Shown one piece after another: positions 1-6,739 of a DNA stretch of 6,931 bases. Positions within the stretch are counted from its first letter, which is position 1. Each line of letters begins with the position of its first letter. Under the pieces are notes generated by a model that searched no databases, was not told the origin of the DNA, and saw nothing but the letters and a program-made list of their open reading frames with translations. The position numbers and the translations under genes are program-made. The stretch comes from Planctomycetota bacterium (GTDB lineage: Bacteria > Planctomycetota > Planctomycetia > Isosphaerales > Isosphaeraceae): assembly GCA_021807585.1 (NCBI GenBank), contig JAKBCQ010000133.1, forward strand, positions 1 through 6,931, read 5' to 3'.

Positions 1-692
1 CCCTTCCGCTCGCGGTCGGCGCCGGTGAACGCGCCGCGGATGTGGCCGAATAGCTCGCTTTCCAGGACGTTTTCGTTGAGCGCCGCGCAATTGAGAGGAA
101 CGAACGGCTTGTTCCTCCTCGGGCTGTTGTAGTGGAGAGCTTTCGCAACCAATTCTTTGCCCGTCCCGCTTTCGCCAAAGATCAACACCGTCGCCGAAGT
201 CGGGGCGATCTGTCTTAAACGATTAATCACTTGATTCATCGATGCCGAACCGCCGACGACTCCTTCGAAGCCGAAGCGTTCGTTGAGCCTGCGTTTGAGT
301 TCGGCGTTCGAGCTTGCGAGGCGTTGCGATTGCGACGCCTTATCGATGATCGCGCGGAGTTCGTCGATATCGACGGGTTTGATGAGATACGCCGAAGCGC
401 CCGCCTGGATCGCGGTGACCGCGGTCTTGATCGTTCCGTGCCCCGTGAGGATGACGACCTCGGCCTCGGGAAGCTCTTGTTTCGCCTTGGCGAGGATATC
501 GAGCCCGCCGACGTCGTTCATCACGAGGTCGCTGACGACGATGTCGAAATTCTGTTCTTCGATCAGACGGAACGCCTCGCGTCCTCCCGTCGCGACGGTG
601 CACTCGTAGCCGACTCGTTCGAGCGCCTCGGCGACCGCTTCGGCGTGCGGAGCGTCGTCGTCAACCACTAATACGCTGATGCGAGGATCCAT
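1..692 (-). CDS. NtrC-family sigma-54-dependent response regulator, partial (C-terminus beyond the left edge)
   Basis: This is the N-terminal 230 residues of a two-component transcription activator. Residues 1-118 or so form a receiver domain: acidic pocket D11-D12-D13, phosphoacceptor D55 (context VVSDLVM), T83 and K105 (LIKP), all the switch residues expected. A linker follows, then an AAA+ sigma-54 activation domain from about residue 145: Walker A GESGTGKE at 173-180 and the sigma-54 contact loop GAFTGA at 220-225, both intact. The family normally continues through Walker B, arginine finger and a Fis-type helix-turn-helix; all are outside the window, so target genes cannot be guessed. In the family, phosphorylation at D55 drives assembly that remodels sigma-54 RNA polymerase. 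The ATG at 692 starts directly into the receiver strand ([13 protein letters not shown]). The only Shine-Dalgarno-like element, AAGGAA, sits about 13 nt upstream, which is far. The cognate sensor kinase is not visible. Confidence 0.95.
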   Translation of the reverse strand, partial: MDPRISVLVVDDDAPHAEAVAEALERVGYECTVATGGREAFRLIEEQNFDIVVSDLVMNDVGGLDILAKAKQELPEAEVVILTGHGTIKTAVTAIQAGASAYLIKPVDIDELRAIIDKASQSQRLASSNAELKRRLNERFGFEGVVGGSASMNQVINRLRQIAPTSATVLIFGESGTGKELVAKALHYNSPRRNKPFVPLNCAALNENVLESELFGHIRGAFTGADRERK

Positions 693-699
693 GGAAATG

Positions 700-735
700 G
701 AACAATTCCTTATATCTGAGGATAAACGTATTATT
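700..735 (-). promoter_or_regulatory. AT-rich leader, possible promoter region of the response regulator
   Basis: The 255-nt spacer between the accA stop and the regulator start is GC-rich except for this stretch just before the start codon. On the minus strand it reads through TTTAATAATACG and then GATATAAGG. Either TAATAAT or TATAAG could serve as a -10 element, but no good -35 hexamer is found at 16-18 nt from either, and no GG-N10-GC sigma-54 pattern was seen. It is listed because the base composition breaks sharply from its surroundings. The rest of the spacer (736-947) shows no gene and no convincing terminator. Confidence 0.25.
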
Positions 736-947
736 AAACGACTGCGGCGGTTCGGCCGTGCGGTAGGCCGATCGCTTCGCGCCGACGTTCAATTTTACCC
801 TCGACGCGTGAAAAGAGGACGGCGCAATCGTCTTGAAATCGAACGATTGGTCGGATTGAGGATGATCATCGCAAGCGGGATCGATTCGACGGTGTTGCGC
901 TTAAGTGATCGATCGAACGGCGTGCGGGGCGAGCGGTTGGGCGCGGG

Positions 948-1991
948 TTATTCGCTCGCGGTAGCTTCGGATGAGGGGGGGGCGATCGATGAAGCGAGCG
1001 TTGTTTCTTGTTGAATCGCTTCTTCGACGATCGATTCGTGATAGATTCCGATCGCTCTGAATTTCGCGTAGCGGCGATCAAGGAGCGTATCGAGGTCGAA
1101 TTCGACGAGTTCACGGAGTGAACGGATCAGGTACGATTTGAGGATTGAAGCCGCCTCGCGATGATCGCGATGCGCCGCGCCGAGGGGCTCGGGGATGACG
1201 TCGTCAATGATTCCGAGCGCGAGTAGATCTTTACTTGTCATTCGTAACGCCGCGGCGGCGCGGGGCGCGTGCTCGCTCGATTTCCAAAGGATCGTGGCGC
1301 AACCCTCGGGGCTGATGACCGAATAGTACGCGTGTTCGAGCATCGCCAGGCGGTCGCCGATGCCGATTCCGAGCGCGCCTCCCGAGCCTCCTTCGCCGAT
1401 CACCACGCAGATGATTGGCGTACGCATTTGGCTCATCGCCATCAAATTTTCGGCGATGATCGCGGCCTGGCCGCGTTCCTCGGCGGTGACGCCCGGGTAA
1501 GCCCCTGGGGTATCGATGAGGCAGATGATCGGCAGGCCGAACTTCTCGGCGAGCTTCATTTTACGGAGCGCTTTGCGGTATCCTTCGGGATGAGCGCAGC
1601 CGAATCGGCACGCGGTTCGCTCGCTGAGATTTTTTCCTTTCTGGTGGCCGACGACCATCACCTTGCGCTCGCCGAGGTGCGCCAGTCCGGTGACGATGGC
1701 TTTGTCGTCGCCGACGGCGCGATCGCCGTGAAGCTCGACGAAGCGATCGAACACGAGGGGGAGATAATCACGCGTTTGGGGTCGGCCGACGTGGCGCGAG
1801 ACCAGAATTGTTTGCCAGGGTTCGAGGTTGGCGAAGATCGATCGTTTGAGCCCCGCGAGTTCGAGACGGAGCCTTCGGATCTGATCGGGGTTCTTGCCGT
1901 GCAGCTTTTCAAGTTCGCCCAGGCGAACTTCCATCTCGAAGATGGGGGTCTCGAACGGCAGGCGAAATTCACCGATATTGGACATGGACAT
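948..1991 (-). CDS. accA: Acetyl-CoA carboxylase carboxyltransferase subunit alpha
   Basis: AccA forms the carboxyltransferase with AccD, moving the carboxyl group from biotinylated AccB to acetyl-CoA to give malonyl-CoA, the committed step of fatty acid synthesis in the cytoplasm. The 347-aa product has the classic order: an N-terminal helical region beginning near LPFETPIFEMEVRLGELE, the conserved RPQTRDYL segment, GHQKGKN, RFGCAHPEGYRKALRKM, the crotonase-fold DTPGAYPG, GEGGSGGALGIG (oxyanion-hole glycines) and YYSVISPEGCA. It is longer than the roughly 320-aa E. coli protein, mainly through a low-complexity Ser/Ala/Pro tail. I chose the ATG at 1991 because AAGAG lies 4 nt upstream; a GTG at 2015 (355 aa) or an ATG at 1985 is possible. 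The Ser/Thr kinase gene ends 84 nt upstream with no promoter evident between, so co-transcription is likely. accD and accBC are not in the window. An 8-base C run lies near the 3' end. Confidence 0.97.
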   Translation of the reverse strand: MSMSNIGEFRLPFETPIFEMEVRLGELEKLHGKNPDQIRRLRLELAGLKRSIFANLEPWQTILVSRHVGRPQTRDYLPLVFDRFVELHGDRAVGDDKAIVTGLAHLGERKVMVVGHQKGKNLSERTACRFGCAHPEGYRKALRKMKLAEKFGLPIICLIDTPGAYPGVTAEERGQAAIIAENLMAMSQMRTPIICVVIGEGGSGGALGIGIGDRLAMLEHAYYSVISPEGCATILWKSSEHAPRAAAALRMTSKDLLALGIIDDVIPEPLGAAHRDHREAASILKSYLIRSLRELVEFDLDTLLDRRYAKFRAIGIYHESIVEEAIQQETTLASSIAPPSSEATASE

Positions 1992-2075
1992 AGGTCTCTT
2001 TGGTGGATCGAGCACGGCGATCGATCGCTCGTCGCTCGGGACTTCGGTCCGCGGCCCGATTCAAACGTTCATTCC

Positions 2076-2978
2076 CTAGCGGCGCGCCGACTCGTCTTCG
2101 ACGTCGTGAAAAATTTTGATCCGGGAGAATCGACTGATAAATTCATGAAGATTCTCTGGCCGGTCTTTGGGATTTTTGCGGATCATTTGCATCACGAGGT
2201 CGGAAAATTCGGGGGTAATTTGTTTATTGTGCGAGGTCGGCGGAGTCGGCTGTTCGCGCAGATGTTTCCGCAGCAATTCGGTCGGAGAATCGGCGCGGAA
2301 CGGGGGTCGACCGCACGCCAATTCATAGCAAACGATGCCGAAGCTGTAAAGATCGGCCTTGACCGTCGGCGGTTGGCTCAAAATCTGCTCGGGCGACATG
2401 TAAGTATGCGTGCCCTGGCAGGGCGCCTTGCGGTTGAACAGTTTTTTGAAGCCCGTGTACGGCCGCATCGCCAACGAATAATCAATCACGCGGACTTCGT
2501 ATGTTTTATTGATCAGGATATTTTCGGGTTTGATATCGCGATGAATCCACCCCTTGTCGTGCAGGTACGCGAGCGCCGACGCGGCTTGTTCGAGGATTCG
2601 GTGGAGCCGATCGCGCGGGACGCCGTATTCCCTCGGCTTGCCGAGCGCGAGTCGAAGGTGATTCGAAGAGAAAAACTCCATCACAAAATACGGAGCGTGT
2701 CGGTCGCGGACGAACTCGAACACCTTCACCAGGTTGGGATGCCTCAGGTCCATGCCTAGCTTCGCCTCGAATTCGAGCGCCTTGACGGCCGACGAATCGA
2801 GGTGATCGCGCGGAAGGAGTTGTTTGATGACGAATCGCTTCCCCGTCGTGTCTTGAACGACTTCCATAACGATCGACGTTTGGCTCGCGTGAATCGTTCG
2901 AACAAAGCGATATTGTCCGATCCGATCCTCGGCGACCGTTTTTGTGTCCGTGGCCACTCCTACCGCCTTCCATTCCAT
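2076..2978 (-). CDS. Hanks-type serine/threonine protein kinase, single domain, with atypical P-loop and DYS motif
   Basis: The 300-aa protein is essentially one eukaryotic-like kinase domain (about residues 23-288), with no transmembrane helix or sensor domain, so it is probably cytoplasmic. Visible catalytic elements: VIK lysine K52, alpha-C glutamate E71, HRDIKPEN at 146-153 (base D148, N153), metal-binding D166, P+1 loop and GTHTYMSPEQ at 189-198, D209 in ADLYSFG, and R273 in KDRP. Two departures stand out. The glycine-rich loop has no glycines (TIHASQTSIV, residues 28-37), and DFG is DYS (166-168). Because the Lys, both Asp residues and the Glu are kept, I infer an active but unusual kinase rather than a dead one. 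The activation segment between DYS and SPE carries several basic residues (KKLFNRK). The ATG at 2978 is the first possible start, since an in-frame TAG lies 9 nt upstream; a GTG at codon 8 preceded by GGAAGG is an alternative. accA follows 84 nt downstream. Substrate unknown. Confidence 0.93.
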   Translation of the reverse strand: MEWKAVGVATDTKTVAEDRIGQYRFVRTIHASQTSIVMEVVQDTTGKRFVIKQLLPRDHLDSSAVKALEFEAKLGMDLRHPNLVKVFEFVRDRHAPYFVMEFFSSNHLRLALGKPREYGVPRDRLHRILEQAASALAYLHDKGWIHRDIKPENILINKTYEVRVIDYSLAMRPYTGFKKLFNRKAPCQGTHTYMSPEQILSQPPTVKADLYSFGIVCYELACGRPPFRADSPTELLRKHLREQPTPPTSHNKQITPEFSDLVMQMIRKNPKDRPENLHEFISRFSRIKIFHDVEDESARR

Positions 2979-3031
2979 TAGCGCCTAGAACGATTCGATC
3001 GTCGTTGCGTTGCGCGCGAAGTACGACCCCT

Positions 3032-3056
3032 ATCATACTACTACCAGAATCGACAA
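3032..3056 (-). promoter_or_regulatory. Possible promoter of the kinase-accA unit (weak)
   Basis: The 130-nt spacer between the kinase start and the glgC stop contains, on the minus strand, TATGAT (3032-3037), a five-of-six match to a -10 element, in the locally most AT-rich part of the spacer. The nearest -35-like hexamer, TTGTCG (3051-3056), is only 13 nt away, too close for a standard sigma-70 promoter, so a non-standard sigma factor or a -35-independent promoter would be needed. The position, about 55 nt before the ATG, is reasonable. No convincing hairpin plus T-run terminator for glgC is seen here. Confidence 0.22.
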
Positions 3057-3108
3057 ATGGGACGCAACGTGAGACAAAGCGACTCGCGATTGACTCGAGG
3101 CGCTCGAC

Positions 3109-4401
3109 CTAAATGATTGTCCCCTCGGGAATTACCGCGTTTTTCGGGATCACGATGATGCCGTCGCGAATGACGTAATCGGGCGATTCTTCAAAATCGA
3201 TCACCCCTTTCACGTTGGTGATCTTCGACCCCGCGCCGATGCGCGCATTCTTATCGATGATCGCTCCCTCGATCTGGCATCCCGCGCCGATGCCGATCGG
3301 CGGGCGCCCAAGACGATCGTTTTCGATCAGATCGGCGTCCATCTCGTAATCGTCGGCGCCCATCACGTATGACCGCCTGATCGTCACGTCTCCGTCGATC
3401 ATCGTCCGCAAGCCGACGACCGAATGCTCGATCACCGTCCCGCCGCGGATCTGACAACCGTCTCCGATGAGCGCGTGATCGACCCGAACCCCACCCAATA
3501 GCCGAGAACAGGGCAAAAATCGGGGTCTCGTGTAAACCAGGTGTTCCTCCATGGCGAAATCGATCGGCGGGTCGTCTTTCGTCAAATCGATATTCGCCTG
3601 ATGAAACGACCCGATCGTCCCGATATCCTCCCAGTAATCGTCAAATAAAAAGGACTGCACGCGTCGACGCGGGATCGCGTGCGGGAACAACTCTTTGCCG
3701 AAATCGGTCGCGTCGTTCTCCTCAAGCAACTCGACAAGCGTTTTATAATTGAACAAATAAATGCCCATGCTGGCGAGATAGGCTCGTCCCTTCGATTCGA
3801 CTCCGTGGCGTTCGAGCCGATCGGGGTCGGTGCGAACCTTCGCGAGCGCCTCGGGGGTTTTCGGCTTCTCGAGAAAATCGGTGATCCTCCCCGCCGCGTC
3901 GATTTTCATAATGCCGCACGAAGCCGCGGTCCGCTCGTCGACGGGCAAGGTCGCGATCGTCGCGTCGGCCTTCGACTTCATGTGCTCGTCGATCATCTCT
4001 TGAAAATTCATCCGATAAAGTTGATCACCTGAAAGAATCAGCACCATTTCGACGCCTTGATCGGAGAAATACGACAAATTGCGCCGGACGGCGTCGGCGG
4101 TCCCCTGATACCACGACTCGTGCTGCATCGTCTGCTGCGCCGCCAAAATCTCGACGAAACCGCCGCCAAACGAATCAAACTTATAAGAATTGGCGATATG
4201 GCGATGCAAGCTGACCGAGTTGAACTGCGTGAGCACGAAGATTCGGTTGAGCCCGGAATGAATGCAATTGGCGATCGGGATATCGATCAGGCGATATTTG
4301 CCGGCGATCGGCACCGCGGGCTTGCTCCGCGATTTGGTCAGCGGGAAGAGCCTGGTTCCGCGCCCTCCCCCCAAGATCAGACAAATCACCTTTTTACGCA
4401 T
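3109..4401 (-). CDS. glgC: Glucose-1-phosphate adenylyltransferase (ADP-glucose pyrophosphorylase)
   Basis: The enzyme makes ADP-glucose from glucose-1-phosphate and ATP, the committed and usually allosterically controlled step of bacterial glycogen synthesis. The 430-aa product has the nucleotidyltransferase signature LGGGRGTRLFPLT near its N-terminus (about residues 10-22), then KPAVPIAGKYRLIDIP, the QGTADAVRRNL loop, catalytic aspartate in LILSGDQLYRMN (D126), the glucose-phosphate lysine in FLEKPK (K179) and YWEDIGT at 256-262. A left-handed beta-helix domain fills roughly residue 295 to the end, finishing in VIPKNAVIPEGTII. The AAQQ region and this C-terminus look more like cyanobacterial and plant enzymes than enterobacterial ones. 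I chose the ATG at 4401: GAGG lies 8 nt upstream and the signature follows at once. A TTG at 4455 would add 18 residues without homology. It stands alone here, with no glgA or glgB in view. Confidence 0.96.
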   Translation of the reverse strand: MRKKVICLILGGGRGTRLFPLTKSRSKPAVPIAGKYRLIDIPIANCIHSGLNRIFVLTQFNSVSLHRHIANSYKFDSFGGGFVEILAAQQTMQHESWYQGTADAVRRNLSYFSDQGVEMVLILSGDQLYRMNFQEMIDEHMKSKADATIATLPVDERTAASCGIMKIDAAGRITDFLEKPKTPEALAKVRTDPDRLERHGVESKGRAYLASMGIYLFNYKTLVELLEENDATDFGKELFPHAIPRRRVQSFLFDDYWEDIGTIGSFHQANIDLTKDDPPIDFAMEEHLVYTRPRFLPCSRLLGGVRVDHALIGDGCQIRGGTVIEHSVVGLRTMIDGDVTIRRSYVMGADDYEMDADLIENDRLGRPPIGIGAGCQIEGAIIDKNARIGAGSKITNVKGVIDFEESPDYVIRDGIIVIPKNAVIPEGTII

Positions 4402-4494
4402 CGGAATATCCTCGACCGAAAGACTCTGGGGCGAAGGGAACAGCGACGATTGCAACGGAGCTTCGAACGCGATGAATCGTCGCTTGGAAACGAC

Positions 4495-4533
4495 GACGCG
4501 TCGGTAAGCTTAAGGCCGACACGCCGACGCGTC
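4495..4533. repeat. Inverted repeat of two GACGCGTC palindromes upstream of glgC
   Basis: GACGCGTCGG at 4495-4504 and its exact reverse complement CCGACGCGTC at 4524-4533 are separated by 19 nt that include TAAGCTTA (4505-4512). Each arm contains the self-complementary octamer GACGCGTC, and the two octamers start 31 nt apart, close to three helical turns. They lie 94-132 nt before the glgC start. The arrangement resembles paired operator sites, or a long hairpin; no T-run follows on either strand, so a terminator is unlikely. A weak -35/-10 pair on the minus strand (GTGACG, 17 nt, TAAGCT) would be bracketed by them. The remainder of this 264-nt spacer shows nothing else I can support. Confidence 0.45.
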
Positions 4534-4665
4534 ACACCAAGACGCAAATCGACATGTCGAGCCGTATGGACTTGTGGAAGCGAGACGAACGATCGGAACT
4601 TGCGCGAGGTCGATGAATCGGGAGCGATTCGGTTCGGCTGCGCGAATCGCCCCCCGAGCGAATCG

Positions 4666-4989
4666 TCACCAGCCGACGGCCATGTTCGATTCGATCGCTT
4701 TCCGAGCCTGTTCCAGGTCGCAGCCCGTTTCCTTCATGTATAAACGAACCGCGTGCAGTTTATCGCCCCGCGCGTGCGCCAGGCAATCACGCGCCGTCGA
4801 ACACGGATCGAGCGACCCTCTAATCCCCAGGAGGTTCTTCGAGATCACCCACGCGTCGCGCGGCCGGTGCGTCACCCGCAGAACGTCTTCGTGAGGGTAA
4901 TTCGTGGACGCGAACTCGCGCGCCGCGGTTTCGGACTCCGCGCACGCGATCATGATATGTGACGTCGTTTCCACTTCAAACAAAGGCAT
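4666..4989 (-). CDS. Small protein with ribosomal L7/L12-like C-terminal segment, function unknown
   Basis: The 107-aa product is not one I can name. Its C-terminal part, about residues 75-102 (GDKLHAVRLYMKETG, then LEQARKAIE), follows the pattern of the bL12 C-terminal domain, where the usual text is K-I-x-A-I-K-x-x-R-E-x-T-G-x-x-L-x-E-A-K. In bL12 that helix-turn-helix binds translation factors, but here only one copy of the motif is present, and the bL12 dimerisation domain and Ala-rich hinge are absent. The N-terminal half (MPLFEVETTSHIMIACAESE, then NYPHEDVLRVTHRPRDAWVI) looks like a compact alpha/beta unit. There are four cysteines (C15, C64, C69, C90) and no signal peptide, so the protein is probably cytoplasmic. 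The ATG at 4989 is chosen because AAGGGG lies 7 nt upstream; a 22-residue upstream extension to 5055 lacks such a site. It is flanked by the efflux genes upstream and glgC downstream, both with gaps above 200 nt, so it is probably monocistronic. Confidence 0.8.
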   Translation of the reverse strand: MPLFEVETTSHIMIACAESETAAREFASTNYPHEDVLRVTHRPRDAWVISKNLLGIRGSLDPCSTARDCLAHARGDKLHAVRLYMKETGCDLEQARKAIESNMAVGW

Positions 4990-5070
4990 GACTCGACCCC
5001 TTTCATTTCGGCGGGTTTGACGCCGTTGAGACGGGAAGGGCGAAGCGATCCACACGAAGCCCTTTTCGTG

Positions 5071-5099
5071 ATCCTACAACCGATCGGGTCCGAAATCAA
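5071..5099 (-). promoter_or_regulatory. Putative sigma-70-like promoter of the L7/L12-like small gene
   Basis: On the minus strand TTGATT (5094-5099) and TAGGAT (5071-5076) are separated by exactly 17 nt; each matches its consensus at four of six positions. Transcription would begin near 5064, giving a leader of about 75 nt. A perfect 6-bp inverted repeat, CACGAA/TTCGTG (5053-5058 and 5065-5070), falls at the predicted transcript start and could form a 5' hairpin. The rest of the spacer up to the adaptor stop (5100-5203) contains a CGGGCGCCCG palindrome (5134-5143) but no terminator-like T-run on the transcribed side. Confidence 0.38.
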
Positions 5100-5203
5100 A
5101 CCCTCAAACCGATCGCCCAAGCCGTTTTTCAATCGGGCGCCCGGTCCGTCCGGCGACTTCGATTTGATCGGCGCAACCCCTTGATGCGTGCGAAATCGAC
5201 GAT

Positions 5204-6739
5204 TCAGATCCCGGCGCGGTCGCGCGACGTTGAAGTCGTTCCGCGGCCGGGAGTCGATCCCGACGCCTGCGTTTTCGCGGGCTCGGAGGGTTCGCTCGTG
5301 TCGGGCCGCGAATGATCGGTCGTCGGCATGCCGTTGTGGATCACAAACTGGTCCTCGTAGCGTTGCGAGAGGATCAGGCTCCCCGTCGTCACGACCTCCT
5401 CGCCCGCCTCAACTCCGTGATCAATAATGACATAATCGTCTTTTTCTTGGAACGGATGCACCTCGCGCCGCGCGTAGGTGTTCTTTTGGTCGGGTACGCG
5501 CACAAACACGAAATATTTCTCATCCCCCGAGGCGATCATCGCGACGCGAGGAACCAATGTGCGCCCCTCGACGGGAGGAATTTCGAGCCTCGCCCGCACA
5601 TACATGTCCGATTTGAGATTCCCCGAATTCGGGATCGAAGCCCGCACCCGGATCGCGTGCGTGTCGGCGTTCACCTCGCTCGAAATATACTCGACTTTTC
5701 CATGAATCACTTCATTTTGATAGGGGAATTCAATTTCCATGAACTCGCCCAGACGTATTTTGGCGAGGTCGCTTTCAAAAACATTCACCCATACCCACAG
5801 GTGATCGATCGGCGCGATCGTGAGCAGCGGGTTGGAGGTGGTGTCGTACAAATTCCCCCGCGCAGCCTCGCGCGCGATTACCTTCCCCGCGGTCGGCGAA
5901 CGGAGCGTCATCTTGGCGGTCTCGTCCCCTTTTTCGATCGCTTTACCGCTCGTTCGTCCCTCCGAAATCGCCGCGACGCCGATCCGTTCGATGTCGCTCT
6001 CGGATAACCCGTAAACGAACAACTTTTTCTGCGCGACCAAATAATCCATCTTGCTTTTATATTCGATCGTTTCCGAATCGAGCACCGCCTGCTCGGCGCC
6101 CGCCTGCTTGGCGAACAGTTTGCGATTCTTTTCTAATAACTTGGCGTCATGAATCCATTGTGCGTATTTCGTCATATAATCATTTTTTGCATCGGCGAGT
6201 TCGGACGAGAACAGATCGACGAGCGGATCGCCGATTTGAACGGTGTCGCCGATCGATCGGTACACCTTATCGACGACGCTCTGGAAGCGGGTGCGGATTT
6301 TGGTGAGCGTATCGGGGTCGTACGCGGTGGTGCCTGGGAGTTCGAGCTTGACGGGTTGGGTTTGCTTTTGCACGAGCGTCGTCTGGACGCCGATCCCGGC
6401 GATTTGCGCCGGGGTGAGACGAACGAGGCCGTCCCACGGCTTGTTCGAGTCGGCGACGGCGCGGGTCGCGTCTCCTTCGGCGACCGCGGGGTCGATCGGA
6501 TCACGCGCCAGTCCCATTTTGAGCCAAAGCGCGTGATTGAGGCCGATCTTGTCGCTCGCGGTTTTAACGACCCCTCCGACGGGAGTCGTTGGCAGGGTCA
6601 GCCCCACGCCGATCGTCACGATCGCCCCCAAAATGAGCAGATTCAACGCGGTTTTGAGCGGGGACGATCGCTTTTTGCGCCGCGACGGCTTTTTGAATTC
6701 GTTCGCGGAGGCTCGCTCGGCGCTCATCGGGTTAACCAT
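5204..6739 (-). CDS. RND efflux periplasmic adaptor (membrane fusion protein), CusB/CzcB-like
   Basis: The 511-aa protein would link an inner-membrane RND pump to an outer-membrane channel. After a basic N-terminus (KKPSRRKKR) comes one membrane segment at about 29-49, with no lipobox, so it is anchored rather than lipidated. A roughly 50-residue segment precedes the first adaptor strand (WDGLVRLTPAQIAGIGVQ). The split lipoyl (barrel-sandwich) halves are near 146-178 (VVDKVYRSIGDTVQIGDPL) and 276-312 (LRSPTAGKVI), enclosing a helical hairpin (about 179-245). A beta-barrel follows (about 313-388, VWVNVFESDLAKIRLGE), then a membrane-proximal domain (390-465, GVEAGEEVVTTGSLIL). The last 40 residues are Ser/Thr/Pro-rich and probably disordered. 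The Met/His-rich metal-binding N-terminus of E. coli CusB is not seen, so metal export is a family-level guess. The ATG at 6739 has a strong GAGGAGG 6 nt upstream, inside the pump gene, which it overlaps by 8 nt. No outer-membrane factor follows. Confidence 0.93.
   Translation of the reverse strand: MVNPMSAERASANEFKKPSRRKKRSSPLKTALNLLILGAIVTIGVGLTLPTTPVGGVVKTASDKIGLNHALWLKMGLARDPIDPAVAEGDATRAVADSNKPWDGLVRLTPAQIAGIGVQTTLVQKQTQPVKLELPGTTAYDPDTLTKIRTRFQSVVDKVYRSIGDTVQIGDPLVDLFSSELADAKNDYMTKYAQWIHDAKLLEKNRKLFAKQAGAEQAVLDSETIEYKSKMDYLVAQKKLFVYGLSESDIERIGVAAISEGRTSGKAIEKGDETAKMTLRSPTAGKVIAREAARGNLYDTTSNPLLTIAPIDHLWVWVNVFESDLAKIRLGEFMEIEFPYQNEVIHGKVEYISSEVNADTHAIRVRASIPNSGNLKSDMYVRARLEIPPVEGRTLVPRVAMIASGDEKYFVFVRVPDQKNTYARREVHPFQEKDDYVIIDHGVEAGEEVVTTGSLILSQRYEDQFVIHNGMPTTDHSRPDTSEPSEPAKTQASGSTPGRGTTSTSRDRAGI

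Noticed and set aside
700..710. GGAACAATTCC inverted repeat between the possible ribosome site and the regulator ATG
   Set aside because: The arms are only 4 bp, too short to claim an operator or hairpin.
679..1014. Plus-strand open frame of 111 codons filling the accA-regulator spacer
   Set aside because: It overlaps the regulator start and the accA tail, lacks a ribosome binding site, and its translation is Arg-rich with no family resemblance.
1269..2759. Long plus-strand open frame of 496 codons antisense to accA and the kinase
   Set aside because: It straddles two clearly conserved minus-strand genes and their spacer, has no recognisable domain, and its length is explained by GC-rich codon bias leaving few stops on the opposite strand.
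4402..4455. Upstream TTG start for glgC adding 18 residues
   Set aside because: The added residues precede the conserved N-terminal signature, and the ATG at 4401 has a well-spaced GAGG.
4057..4743. Plus-strand open frame of 228 codons over the glgC start, spacer and small gene end
   Set aside because: It is antisense to the conserved N-terminal signature of GlgC and to the L7/L12-like segment; no domain or start signal.
5053..5070. Hairpin CACGAA/TTCGTG considered as a terminator for the efflux operon
   Set aside because: The stem is only 6 bp and no T-run follows on the transcribed strand; it lies at the predicted 5' end of the next transcript instead.
5134..5143. Perfect palindrome CGGGCGCCCG after the adaptor gene
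   Set aside because: No loop-capable stem with a T-tract on the minus strand (an A-run follows); a chance 10-mer is plausible in GC-rich DNA.
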